A DNA stretch of 64,000 bases, from positions 1-64,000 of the forward strand of contig JBNMKW010000004.1 in NCBI GenBank assembly GCA_050874545.1, in the 5' to 3' direction. A program made the position numbers and the translations under genes. This document shows, piece after piece, positions 51,142 through 59,576 of this stretch. The notes beneath the pieces were generated by a model, which saw only the letters and a list, made by a program, of their open reading frames with translations, did not search any database and was not told the origin of the DNA. Source of the stretch: Megasphaera sp050874545 (GTDB lineage Bacteria; Bacillota; Negativicutes; Veillonellales; Megasphaeraceae). Each line of letters starts with the position of its first letter. The stretch's first letter is position 1.

Positions 51142-51180
51142 CTGCAGCAAAATAGACTAAAAAATCTCATTTTGCTGCAG
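51142..51180 (-). terminator. terminator after phoR
   Basis: CTGCAGCAAAAT (51142-51153) pairs perfectly with ATTTTGCTGCAG (51169-51180), followed on the minus strand by CCATTTTTTA. It separates phoPR from pstS transcription. Confidence 0.82.
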
Positions 51181-51297
51181 CCCGTTTTACGATGCGATGT
51201 TAAGCGCATCGTATATCACATTGCTATTCATTTTCTTTACACTTCAAACTAAAAACTCTCACAGGAAGGAACATCGTGCATAATAAAAGACGTTATA

Positions 51298-53025
51298 TTA
51301 CAGTTGTTCTTTTTGCTTTGCCGGTAATTGTACCGTAATAGTTGTACCTGTATTTTCTTTGCTTTTCAACATAATCGTGCCATGATGGCGTTCTGCTATA
51401 TGCTTAACAATAGACAATCCTAAGCCGCTGCCGCTAATTTTTTGAGACCGGCTGGAATCTGCCCGGTAAAACCGTTCAAAAACCCGTTTTTGCTTATCTT
51501 CCGGAATACCGATTCCCGTATCCTGTACGATAAAGAAAACAGTATTTCCTTTTTTTTGCAAACTGACATATACATGGCCTCCCGGCAGATTATACTTGAC
51601 AGCATTATCAATCAGGTTCATTGCCATTTCCCGCAACAGCCCTTTGTTTCCTATTATGGCAACTTCTTCCATCGTACAATGAATCGTTACTTTCTTTTCT
51701 ATTAGTACCGGTTCCATAAATTCTACAATATCATTTACAATGTCTTTTAGAAAAACAACTTCTTGTTTTTCATCACCGCGATGTTCTTCAATCCGCGTCA
51801 AATGCATGATTTCTTCAATCATTCCCAGCAATCGCTTTGCTTCTTTCCGAATCAACGTGCCAAAATGTACTACATCGTCATTGGTTTGAAACAAACCGGC
51901 TGATAACACTTCCGCAAAGCCGCTAATAGACGTAAGCGGTGTTTTTAATTCATGAGAAACATTAGATGTAAATTCACGTCGCAGCTGTTCACGATGTTCC
52001 TGTTCGGTAATGTCATCAATAATAAACAAAATACCGTAAAATTCATCTTCTTTATATACAGATTGTACCGTTAACTGATACAATAAATGGTCTCGGCTAA
52101 TTTTTTCCTCAAATACTGTATCCGAATGCTTATGATCATGAATAAGCTTCCAAGAAGCTTCTGACAGCAACGGTTCCAATGCCTGGCCAATACATGAAAA
52201 TCCTTCTTTTTCATGTAAAATTGTTTTAGCACATTGGTTCATCCCTAAAATACGATACGTATTATCCGTAAGGATAACCCCTTCCTGCAGATTTTCCATC
52301 ATCATTCGCATCATATTGCGCTGTTGTTCCAAGGTATGAATCGTTTCTTTAATCACTTTGCTCTGTGTCACAATTTTATCTACCAACGGCCGCAGTTCCG
52401 GATCTACATCCATATTTTGATGCGGATCCATACTGTCTGGATCCCGCAGCTGCCGTATCAGCAAGACGGTCTGTCGCAAAGGGTGCAGCAAACTAGCCGT
52501 CAGCATACGCGATGCCTTGACACACCCCAATGCTGCCAACAACAATAAGACAATGACCATCGGAAGCAATGACAAAAAGTGTGCATACAGTGTATCACGT
52601 TCCATGCTGATTCGTAAAATGGTGTCGTCCGGCATTTTTTCAGCTGTATAATACAAGGCACGTGACAGCGTAGAAGAATCGCGAACGGCACTGCCATATC
52701 CCTGTTGTATCGCTTCCTGCACTTCCGGCCGGGCTAAGTGATTTTCCATTTGTCCTTGATAATCTGATTCAAAGCGCACCGTTCCATCTGGATTAATCCA
52801 CGTAATTCGGATATTTCCGCTGCGTGCTGCCGCAATCTGCCGCAAACAGTCTTCCGGCTGGTCTGTATGCTGAATAGATTGGGAAATAACAGTCAATGCG
52901 ACTTCCATTTCTTCTGCCGCCTGACGTTGCATAGCTCGCCAAAACAGCCAACCGGAAATAACGATAGTCACAACCATACAGGCAAATCCTAGTGCCACTA
53001 AGCTGGCATATATTTTTCGTCTCAT
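51298..53025 (-). CDS. phoR: phosphate-regulon sensor histidine kinase PhoR
   Basis: 575 residues. Membrane segments at about 10-30 and 150-170 flank an extracytoplasmic sensor region. HAMP-like linker, PAS domain (MRMMMENLQEGVILTDNTYR, about 235-340), HisKA with FTSNVSHELKTPLTSISGFA (phosphorylated histidine), and HATPase with MNLIDNAVKYNLPGG, DTGIGIPEDKQ, FERFY and GSGLGLSIVKHI. It follows phoP with a four-base overlap (ATGA). Pairing with PhoP and pst nearby identifies it as PhoR. Confidence 0.94.
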   Translation of the reverse strand: MRRKIYASLVALGFACMVVTIVISGWLFWRAMQRQAAEEMEVALTVISQSIQHTDQPEDCLRQIAAARSGNIRITWINPDGTVRFESDYQGQMENHLARPEVQEAIQQGYGSAVRDSSTLSRALYYTAEKMPDDTILRISMERDTLYAHFLSLLPMVIVLLLLAALGCVKASRMLTASLLHPLRQTVLLIRQLRDPDSMDPHQNMDVDPELRPLVDKIVTQSKVIKETIHTLEQQRNMMRMMMENLQEGVILTDNTYRILGMNQCAKTILHEKEGFSCIGQALEPLLSEASWKLIHDHKHSDTVFEEKISRDHLLYQLTVQSVYKEDEFYGILFIIDDITEQEHREQLRREFTSNVSHELKTPLTSISGFAEVLSAGLFQTNDDVVHFGTLIRKEAKRLLGMIEEIMHLTRIEEHRGDEKQEVVFLKDIVNDIVEFMEPVLIEKKVTIHCTMEEVAIIGNKGLLREMAMNLIDNAVKYNLPGGHVYVSLQKKGNTVFFIVQDTGIGIPEDKQKRVFERFYRADSSRSQKISGSGLGLSIVKHIAERHHGTIMLKSKENTGTTITVQLPAKQKEQL

Positions 53026-53705
53026 ATGTTGCCGCCAATCACATAGCCTACACCGCGGACAGTCCGGATAATATGCCCTCCATCGCCAAGTTTTTGGCGC
53101 AGGCTTTTGATATGCATGTCAATTGTACGGCTTTCTCCTTCGTACGTAAATCCCCAAACAGCTTCCATGATCTGTTCTCTCTTGAGCACAATATCGGTAT
53201 TTACCAATAAATACCGCAGCAATTCAAATTCTTTTACCGTTAAATGGCAAATTTCTCCATCGACAGTAACCATATGCTTTTCACTGTCCAATGTCACCGG
53301 CCCAAACGAATAGGTATTTTTTTCTGTCTGTTGTGGTTTGCTGCGCCGCAGCACAGAACGAATACGGGAAATAAGTTCTACAATGCCAAATGGTTTGCAA
53401 ACATAATCATCGGCACCACCGTCTAATCCTTTTACAATATCATATTCACTTGTTTTCGCCGTCAGCATAATGACAGGCATCGTTTTTAATTGATTATTTT
53501 TTCTGATTTTATCTAATATTTCTGTTCCGCTTTCGCCAGGAAGCATAATATCCAATAAAATTAAAGACGGAATCTTTTTTTCTATGCCCTGCCAAAATTC
53601 TTTGCCGTCTGCAAAGGTTTCTACTTCAAAATTTTGGCTTCGCAGTGCATACCCTACTAATTCGCGTATGTTTTCATCATCTTCCACACAATAAATCAAT
53701 GGCAT
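53022..53705 (-). CDS. phoP: phosphate-regulon response regulator PhoP/PhoB
   Basis: 227 residues from ATG 53705 (MPLIYCVEDDENIR). Receiver domain with the acidic pair EDDE, phosphorylated aspartate in LILLDIMLPGESGTE (around 51), MLTAKTSE and KPFGIVEL; C-terminal OmpR-type winged helix with LTVKEFELLRYLLVN, WGFTYEGESRTIDMHIKSLR and VRGVGYVIGG. The ribosome-binding site GAGG is ten bases away, a little long. Its promoter carries TTTACA-type repeats, suggesting autoregulation. Confidence 0.95.
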   Translation of the reverse strand: MPLIYCVEDDENIRELVGYALRSQNFEVETFADGKEFWQGIEKKIPSLILLDIMLPGESGTEILDKIRKNNQLKTMPVIMLTAKTSEYDIVKGLDGGADDYVCKPFGIVELISRIRSVLRRSKPQQTEKNTYSFGPVTLDSEKHMVTVDGEICHLTVKEFELLRYLLVNTDIVLKREQIMEAVWGFTYEGESRTIDMHIKSLRQKLGDGGHIIRTVRGVGYVIGGNI

Positions 53706-53745
53706 TTCACTACAACCTCTTTTCATCGTATAGACTTTTCTTTAT

Positions 53746-53800
53746 ATTATACCTGCAAATACACATAATACCTATGTATATTATGTAAAAAGTATGTAAA
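53746..53800 (-). promoter_or_regulatory. Pho box and promoter of phoP
   Basis: Minus-strand repeats TTTACA (53800-53795), TTTACA (53789-53784) and TATACA (53779-53774) are spaced 11 and 10 bases. TATAAT (53751-53746) lies 22 bases downstream of the last repeat, and no normal -35 is present, as expected of a PhoP-activated promoter. Confidence 0.78.
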
Positions 53801-53845
53801 AAAGCTGTGACGGCATGGCCGCAGCCATTCCATCACAGCTTTTTG
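53800..53845 (-). terminator. terminator after the LptD-like gene
   Basis: AAAAGCTGTGA (53800-53810) pairs with TCACAGCTTTT (53833-53844), with an inner ATGGC/GCCAT stem. Its left edge touches the first Pho-box repeat of phoP. Confidence 0.82.
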
Positions 53846-53854
53846 TCTATGCAG

Positions 53855-55372
53855 CTAATCAAAATCCTTAGCTCTTAACTTAACTTCCCAACTTTTATCA
53901 ACTTGTTTGTACGTAATAACAGCAATGAACGAATGCAAATCCCGAACCCACGTATAATTTCTATCCGAAATATCCCGCGTATCCAAGTTTTGAGCAAGCG
54001 TAAAAATAAACGTGTCGCGAGGCGTCAATACATATCCCAACGAAAATCCCTGCTGCCGGGGATCATCCAGCGTATCAAACCGATACGGCGTATAGCCGCT
54101 GACATTGTGTTTCTTATACCAAACACTGGCCCACATATGGTCGTTAATTCCCTGGTTGACAATCACGCCGCTGTAGGGATCGCGCCGTTCTGCATCCTGA
54201 ATAGAATACCAATCCCGGCGATACCCGGCAAAGAAGCGAATATTGGCACGTTTCCATAGCGGCAGCGGCACGTGGGTAATTTCGGTACGATATCCTTTGT
54301 GCGAACCCGTACCAATGCCGTCTTCAGACCAACGGCCCCAGTTAGCACTGCTGTCCACATACATACCCGTGCTTCCCAAGTGAAGCCGCGGTGCAAAATA
54401 TTCCAATTCCGGCCATTTAGTAGCCCAAATGTTATTATCATTATCTGTACTTTCTTCTTTGCTATAACCTAAACGGAATGTTCCTGCCCGTGTTTCTTTT
54501 ACTAAGCGGGCTGCCGGCTTAAACCCTCTTTTAGATGTTAACATATATTCAACATCCAAATGCAGGTCTCCGCTTTCATTCATAGGAAATGCAGCATGAC
54601 CATGCAAACTAAAGCCGTCGGATTTATTATAATTAGGACGAGGGAATAAGGTAAACAGCCAGCTTCTGCTAGATTCATGATTGCCTAATTTTCCTTCATA
54701 ATGTCCATACGTAAAGAGACAGATATGCTTAAACCAAAGCTTTGTGTTTTCTGCCGTAAATTTATCACCCGGATATACGCGGATATCATCACCCGTTAAA
54801 TAATAATCCGGCGTTTTAGCTACAGCATGGGGCGTCGTAATCAAGCCATGTTTTAAATAATACGTGCCATCCAGCATTTCCGCATCCGTACCGCGTATAT
54901 AATAATCCGGTCCCATAAATCCTTCTACAGAACGCAGCATAGCCCCGCCGGTCTTACCACTGTAGGTCATATCCGTACCAGTAAAAGCGGTATCTCCACT
55001 AATATACACATAGTCGCCTGCTGTACGGTATACTTGGGTCTGCGTATTTCCTTCTACATAGTGTGCATGGATTTCATCCATTCCCTGCTGTAAATCCACA
55101 TTGCCGCGGCTTTGTACATACCCATCTTTACCTCGCACCAGCATAGAATCTGCTGCAACGTGTATAGGCTGCGTCGGCAGGACAACATCTTTTTGCTGCG
55201 ATGCTTTATCCAAATCGACAGGAACAACCGTTGTTTTCTCTACAGGAATTTTTATCGCCGTTTCCGTATGCAATTTTTTTGCCGTATGTCCTGTTTGAGC
55301 TGTTTCACCCGCTGCCATAACAGAAAAGGGCACTAATGCCGCCAATACAGAAGCAACCCACGTTTTATTCAT
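53855..55372 (-). CDS. LptD/OstA-like outer-membrane protein (LPS assembly)
   Basis: 505 residues from ATG 55372 (MNKTWVASVLAALVPFSVMA, signal peptide), behind AGGTG; the longer frame upstream is the neighbour gene in another frame. N-terminal OstA/LptA-type beta region: IHVAADSMLVRGKDGYVQSR, GNVDLQQGMDEIHAHYVEG, the DYVYISGDTAFTGTDMTYSG block and YYLTGDDIRVYPGDKFTAEN. The C-terminal two thirds show alternating aromatic strands typical of an outer-membrane barrel (RTEITHVPLPLWKRANIRFF, WASVWYKKHNVSGYTPYRF). Shorter than E. coli LptD (about 780) and lacking its cysteines. The gene overlaps the upstream repeat-protein gene by eight bases. Evidence that the cell has an outer membrane. Confidence 0.8.
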   Translation of the reverse strand: MNKTWVASVLAALVPFSVMAAGETAQTGHTAKKLHTETAIKIPVEKTTVVPVDLDKASQQKDVVLPTQPIHVAADSMLVRGKDGYVQSRGNVDLQQGMDEIHAHYVEGNTQTQVYRTAGDYVYISGDTAFTGTDMTYSGKTGGAMLRSVEGFMGPDYYIRGTDAEMLDGTYYLKHGLITTPHAVAKTPDYYLTGDDIRVYPGDKFTAENTKLWFKHICLFTYGHYEGKLGNHESSRSWLFTLFPRPNYNKSDGFSLHGHAAFPMNESGDLHLDVEYMLTSKRGFKPAARLVKETRAGTFRLGYSKEESTDNDNNIWATKWPELEYFAPRLHLGSTGMYVDSSANWGRWSEDGIGTGSHKGYRTEITHVPLPLWKRANIRFFAGYRRDWYSIQDAERRDPYSGVIVNQGINDHMWASVWYKKHNVSGYTPYRFDTLDDPRQQGFSLGYVLTPRDTFIFTLAQNLDTRDISDRNYTWVRDLHSFIAVITYKQVDKSWEVKLRAKDFD

Positions 55373-56495
55373 GTACGTCACCTGTTGTCTGCGTATCTGC
55401 TGCCGCATGTTGGCCATGATATGCCGTTGTATCATCCGTATTGCCTGCATGGGCCGTATCGGATAAATCAACAGGTGTAACATCACCATGATATCCAGTT
55501 ACACTGGCATCATCCGTAACCGCTGACGGTACCGTCACACCGCTGGCAGCCATATTGGCCGTTTTTAAATTTTCAACAGTCCCATTCTGTTTAAAACCTA
55601 CAACTTCTGTATCTTTTGCTGTTTCTGCATACATAGTCGTGCCAGCCGGAATATCTACTTCATTACCATGAACAAACAAACCGCCAACTAATCCTACAGG
55701 TCCTAAAATAATCGCGCCGGCTGCAGAAGCACCGACAGCACCTGCCGTCCGTTTGTATTCTTCTTTCGTTTTTTCGCCGACAGTCAAATCAACAGGTGTA
55801 CTGTCTGCTGCCCGTACAGAATGGAATGTAATTTCAATCTTGCCGTCTTTACCAAACCGGCCGGATTTACGGGCTTTGGTAATCGTCCCTGTCGCTTCCA
55901 TACCGCGCGGAATGACTACAACACCGTCCACAACGACATCATCTGCTACGGCAAAACGCACTGTATCTCCTTCTTGAGCCGTCTTAGAATTTAATTCTTC
56001 CAATGTTTTCATCGAAACAATAGTCGATACGGGAATCAGTATTTCCTGAGAAATATATTTTTTATTTCCCAGCATACTGTAACGCAGTGACTGAATCCGA
56101 CTATTCAATGAACCCGTTTGCACTTTGCCGTCAATCCCTTCTTCCAAGGCACCGACACGTACCAAAATCGGTTCATCTGTAATTTGGCCTGAATATTGCC
56201 ACTGCATCAGATTTGTTGCTGCCAACAATGATAAATCCGAACCGGTATTGCCGTATACATCTTTATATAATGCATTCGTTTTATCCTGAAGACTGCCTGC
56301 AACTGTAGATTTGCCATTCAGCAAGGTATCCAAAGCCGCTACGCGATCATTTAAAGACCCCGTCTGCGTCGTGCCATACACGGTCGTTTCTACTTTATCC
56401 GCTTTTTCCAAAATTGTATAATCAGCTGCACTGACAGCCATAGAGCCGCATAACGCAACAACAGCCATCAATCCCGCCATCTTATTTTTCCACAT
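55365..56495 (-). CDS. exported TGSL-repeat, glycine-zipper envelope protein of unknown function
   Basis: 376 residues. Signal peptide of about 23 residues (MAVVALCGSMAVSA). Three related short repeats follow: YGTTQTGSLNDRVAALDTLL (about 40-59), TVAGSLQDKTNALYKDVYG (64-82) and GKVQTGSLNSRIQSL (123-137). Then a beta domain (GDTVRFAVADDVVVDGVVVI, PRGMEATGTITKARKSGRFG), a glycine-zipper stretch (AGAVGASAAGAIILGPVGLV, 251-270) and a low-complexity Asp/Thr/His-rich tail. Its 3' end overlaps the LptD-like gene, implying coupled synthesis and an outer-membrane role, which is inference. AAGGAGG precedes the ATG. I know the YG-x-x-QTGSL motif only from Negativicutes proteins. Confidence 0.78.
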   Translation of the reverse strand: MWKNKMAGLMAVVALCGSMAVSAADYTILEKADKVETTVYGTTQTGSLNDRVAALDTLLNGKSTVAGSLQDKTNALYKDVYGNTGSDLSLLAATNLMQWQYSGQITDEPILVRVGALEEGIDGKVQTGSLNSRIQSLRYSMLGNKKYISQEILIPVSTIVSMKTLEELNSKTAQEGDTVRFAVADDVVVDGVVVIPRGMEATGTITKARKSGRFGKDGKIEITFHSVRAADSTPVDLTVGEKTKEEYKRTAGAVGASAAGAIILGPVGLVGGLFVHGNEVDIPAGTTMYAETAKDTEVVGFKQNGTVENLKTANMAASGVTVPSAVTDDASVTGYHGDVTPVDLSDTAHAGNTDDTTAYHGQHAAADTQTTGDVHE

Positions 56496-56560
56496 ACAAT
56501 ATTCCTCCTTATATTCGCTATTCTTATTATTAATGTATATAAAGGATAGATATATTCATC

Positions 56561-56600
56561 TTTCATACTTAAGTAATATTATATATAAGTAAGTATGAAA
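56561..56600. promoter_or_regulatory. long inverted repeat between the TGSL-repeat and rubrerythrin genes
   Basis: TTTCATACTTA (56561-56571) and TAAGTATGAAA (56590-56600) are perfect 11-base arms around 18 AT-rich bases. It lies 65 bases upstream of the TGSL-repeat gene and 71 bases upstream of the rubrerythrin -35. No T-run follows on either side, so it looks like a protein-binding site rather than a terminator. Confidence 0.55.
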
Positions 56601-56671
56601 AAGCAACTCTGCTATACTGCCGCTATTTTTTCTAGCTGTGCTGTCTTTCTCAAAGTTTTTACAAAATTCCC

Positions 56672-56700
56672 TTGCTTTTATAAATTTTGTCTGCTATAAT
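56672..56700 (+). promoter_or_regulatory. promoter of the rubrerythrin gene
   Basis: TTGCTT (56672-56677), 17-base spacer, TATAAT (56695-56700), leader of about 86 bases. Confidence 0.75.
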
Positions 56701-56792
56701 AAAGTCATGACAAATAAAGATTATTTGTTGATAGTAATTAATATTCAATTTCACTTTGAAAATGATATAACTAATTTTAGGAGGTATTCACT

Positions 56793-57341
56793 ATGAAAAA
56801 ATTTGTATGCGGTATCTGCGGTTATGTTTATGAAGGTACGGAAGCTCCGGAAAAATGTCCACAGTGTGGCGCTCCCAAATCTAAATTCACAGAATTAAAA
56901 GAAGGCGTAAAAGAATACGCTGATGAACATAGAGTAGGCGTAGCCAAAGGCGTTGATGAACGCATTTTAGAAGGTTTGCATTTAAACTTCACTGGCGAAT
57001 GCTCTGAAGTAGGCATGTACCTTGCAATGAGCCGTGTTGCTGACCGTCAGGGATATCCTGAAGTAGCAGAAGCTTACAAACGCATTGCGTTTGAAGAAGC
57101 TGAACATGCTGCAAAATTTGCTGAACTTCTCGGCGAAGTCGTTACAGATGACACAAAGACTAACCTTGAAATGCGCGCTGCTGCTGAACAAGGTGCCTGC
57201 GCTGGTAAAAAAGAATTGGCTACATTGGCTAAACAGCTCAACCTCGATGCTATTCATGATACCGTTCATGAAATGGCAAAAGATGAAGCCCGCCATGGCC
57301 GTGTATTCGATGGCTTGCTCGCTCGTTATTTCGCAAAATAA
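56793..57341 (+). CDS. reverse-order rubrerythrin (rubredoxin domain first)
   Basis: Non-haem di-iron peroxidase that reduces hydrogen peroxide in anaerobes. 182 residues. N-terminal rubredoxin domain with CGICGYVYEG and CPQCGAP (one Fe on four Cys), then a ferritin-like four-helix domain with glutamates in FTGECSEVGMYLAMSRVA, FEEAEHAAKFAELLGE and AKDEARHGRVFDGLL (ExxH pairs). Classical rubrerythrins have the opposite domain order; this arrangement matches the oxygen- and peroxide-induced reverse rubrerythrins of clostridia. AGGAGG precedes the ATG. Codon bias indicates high expression. Confidence 0.93.
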   Translation: MKKFVCGICGYVYEGTEAPEKCPQCGAPKSKFTELKEGVKEYADEHRVGVAKGVDERILEGLHLNFTGECSEVGMYLAMSRVADRQGYPEVAEAYKRIAFEEAEHAAKFAELLGEVVTDDTKTNLEMRAAAEQGACAGKKELATLAKQLNLDAIHDTVHEMAKDEARHGRVFDGLLARYFAK

Positions 57342-57361
57342 GAACTATTACACTACTATAC

Positions 57362-57392
57362 AAAAAGCTGCATCGTTCGATGCAGCTTTTTT
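57362..57392 (+). terminator. terminator after rubrerythrin
   Basis: AAAAAGCTGCATCG (57362-57375) pairs perfectly with CGATGCAGCTTTTT, followed by more T. Confidence 0.92.
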
Positions 57393-57413
57393 GTATATCC
57401 AGAACAATGTATA

Positions 57414-57422
57414 TGCTATAAT
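57414..57422 (+). promoter_or_regulatory. extended -10 promoter of the 57.5 kb secreted-protein gene
   Basis: TGC-TATAAT (57414-57422), an extended -10 element, 38 bases before the ATG at 57460; no good -35 at normal spacing. Confidence 0.55.
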
Positions 57423-57459
57423 ATAGGCAACATACTTACTTTGGAAAGGAGGTTTTGGT

Positions 57460-58317
57460 ATGGCCCAACCGTTTTTTTCTCGTGTATGCATCCTGCTGAC
57501 CATATGCCTGATTCCGCTAGCAGTTTATGCAGAAAACTATGATACTTGGAGCGATTCAGCATATGATTTTTCTTCTGTGCATACAATATATGTAGATACG
57601 TTAGATACCTCTTCACTGCAAACAGATACCCCTTTAAAAGTATATCGTCTAAAAAAAGACTTTCAAAAAAAAGCTGCCGCAGTAAAAGGCGTTGCAGTAG
57701 TCATGCCTGCACTGGAACCGCCTGCGCCTTCTGCATTACGTCAAGAATCCAGTAAAAAAGAAGCGGCAAAAAAAGAAGCGCCCGTTCCCCAGTCTGTAGA
57801 AATCAAACACGCTACAACCAGCGACCCAGCAGCAAATATGCCCTCGGAAAATATCTCCGCCGAATCTGCTAACACTGCTGCTGCCGCCTTACCGAAAAAA
57901 TCAGCGGCAGCGATATCAATGTCTTCCCCTATGCCTGTCGTCATTCCGCAAGCAGCTGTCAATGCCAACGCAGATGCATACGTCACGGCTCAGCTTCTTA
58001 CGTATCACGTCGGCACGGGGCTGATTCCGGCTCATACCGAATGGAATTCCTATTCTGTGCGTGATGTTTATTATGACCGAAACGGGCATCCCCATTGGTT
58101 TTATCATGATGTGTCCTATCCAGTCTATGTACCGGATGCCTATGTTCCAATGGCAACTGTCCGTGTTCGCTTTGCTGTCTATGACATAAAAACAGGCAAA
58201 TTAGTTTTCTGCAGTGAAGACATGCGCACACGAGGTTCTTCCGATGATTTGCGCGGCGTATACCAACGCATCATTGACCGTTTTTTCAAAAATCTAAAAA
58301 AAGAGCTGAAAAAATAG
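57460..58317 (+). CDS. exported protein of unknown function
   Basis: 285 residues with a signal peptide ending near residue 24 (LLTICLIPLAVYA). Residues about 75-165 form a low-complexity linker rich in Ala, Pro, Lys, Glu and Ser. The C-terminal domain (about 165-285) is ordered: AYVTAQLLTYHVGTGLIPAH, VYYDRNGHPHWFYHDVSYPV, MATVRVRFAVYDIKTGKLVF, CSEDMRTRGSS, and a basic amphipathic end (YQRIIDRFFKNLKKELKK). No lipobox. The strand pattern and ending recall DUF4136/CsgG-type envelope proteins, but I cannot assign it. AGGAGG precedes the ATG. Confidence 0.72.
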   Translation: MAQPFFSRVCILLTICLIPLAVYAENYDTWSDSAYDFSSVHTIYVDTLDTSSLQTDTPLKVYRLKKDFQKKAAAVKGVAVVMPALEPPAPSALRQESSKKEAAKKEAPVPQSVEIKHATTSDPAANMPSENISAESANTAAAALPKKSAAAISMSSPMPVVIPQAAVNANADAYVTAQLLTYHVGTGLIPAHTEWNSYSVRDVYYDRNGHPHWFYHDVSYPVYVPDAYVPMATVRVRFAVYDIKTGKLVFCSEDMRTRGSSDDLRGVYQRIIDRFFKNLKKELKK

Positions 58318-58324
58318 TATTATA

Positions 58325-58366
58325 AAAAATCAGCCATTCCCCCAAAATCGGAATGACTGATTTTTT
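58325..58366. terminator. bidirectional terminator between convergent genes
   Basis: AAAAATCAG-CATTCC pairs with GGAATG-CTGATTTTT with one C/A mismatch and a nine-base loop, followed by T. It serves the secreted-protein gene (plus) and cfa (minus). Confidence 0.82.
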
Positions 58367-58379
58367 ATGATGCCCAAAC

Positions 58380-59549
58380 TTAATACCAACGTGTCATAGG
58401 CAAATCATTTTTAGTTCCTTTTGTCATCAAAATTTGATGCAAGTCAATATTGCCAATATAGAAGGATACGGCACAGCCGCAGAGATATAAATCCCACATG
58501 CGGACAAATTCTTCTCCCTTATCAGCAGCTACTTTATCGCGTACTCCTTGGAAATTATGATACCAACACATTAACGTCTTGTAATAATGACGGCGCAGGC
58601 TTTCAATATCAATAACCTGGAAGTCATTATCATATGCTAAGTTGACCATTTCCCGCAGAGACGGCAGCGTACCGCCTGGGAAAATATACTTGCGCATCCA
58701 CGGATTGCCTACACTTTCATCATGTCCGCTGATATAGTGCAGTAAAAACATGCCGCCATCTTTCAAAAGATGTTCTGCTGTTTCCATATACAGCGCATAG
58801 TTAGATCGGCCTACATGTTCCAGCATGCCGACACTGACAATACGGTCGTACTGCCGTCCTTCGTCTACTAAATCGCGATAATCAATCAAATCAATCTGAA
58901 CCTGGCCCTGCAGTCCCAGTTTTTCAATGCGTTCTTGTCCTTTTTTCCACTGTTCTTTGCTTAACGTACAGCCATAGCCTTGAATACCGTACTTTTTAGC
59001 CGCTTCGATTAATAAATACCCCCAGCCGCAGCCAATATCCAACAAGCTCATGCCTTTTTCCAAGTGTAATTTTTCCAAGATATAATGAACCTTGTTATGC
59101 TGTGCTTGTTCCAAAGTGTCATCATCATGTTTAAAATAAGCACAAGAATAACTCATCGACGGATCCAGCCACATAGAATAAAAGTCATTGCCCAAGTCAT
59201 AATGAGATGATACCTGTTTCTTTTGTACAGATTTAGATTCCGATGTATATAAAATGCGGCCCAACGCGCTTTTATCTAATGAAAATTGGCTGGTCTGGCT
59301 CAAAATACACTGCAGAGCTGTAAATAAATCGCCTTCAATTTCCAAATCCTTGCGCATATATGCTTCCCCCAGCGCCAATGACGTGGAAGACAACAATTCC
59401 TTTTTAGGAATATCTTTGTTAATTCGAACGTGAAATAACGGTTCTCCTTCTCCAATCGTATACGTTTTATTATGAAGTTCAACTGTAAAGCAGTTTTTAT
59501 CAAATCGACGTAAATAATGAATTAAAAAACTATCCAAAATATGCAACAT
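58380..59549 (-). CDS. cfa: cyclopropane-fatty-acyl-phospholipid synthase
   Basis: Adds a methylene from SAM across cis double bonds of membrane phospholipid acyl chains. 389 residues. N-terminal lipid-binding domain, then SSHYDLGNDFYSMWLDPSMS, YSCAYF, SAM motif LLDIGCGWGYLLIEAAKKYG, LSKEQ, IVSVGMLEHVGRSNY, and C-terminal YIFPGGTLPSLREM and CWYHNFQ. Catalytic glutamate, cysteine and histidine regions are visible. It lies 27 bases after folD on the same strand. Expected to stiffen membranes under acid or solvent stress. Confidence 0.94.
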   Translation of the reverse strand: MLHILDSFLIHYLRRFDKNCFTVELHNKTYTIGEGEPLFHVRINKDIPKKELLSSTSLALGEAYMRKDLEIEGDLFTALQCILSQTSQFSLDKSALGRILYTSESKSVQKKQVSSHYDLGNDFYSMWLDPSMSYSCAYFKHDDDTLEQAQHNKVHYILEKLHLEKGMSLLDIGCGWGYLLIEAAKKYGIQGYGCTLSKEQWKKGQERIEKLGLQGQVQIDLIDYRDLVDEGRQYDRIVSVGMLEHVGRSNYALYMETAEHLLKDGGMFLLHYISGHDESVGNPWMRKYIFPGGTLPSLREMVNLAYDNDFQVIDIESLRRHYYKTLMCWYHNFQGVRDKVAADKGEEFVRMWDLYLCGCAVSFYIGNIDLHQILMTKGTKNDLPMTRWY

Positions 59550-59576
59550 GATATAAATCTCCTACATTTTATCGTT

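Noticed and set aside
51188..51213. Hairpin TACGATGCG/CGCATCGTA taken as a second phoR terminator
   Set aside because: No T-run follows in the minus direction; the better terminator is at 51142-51180. Left as an unexplained stem.
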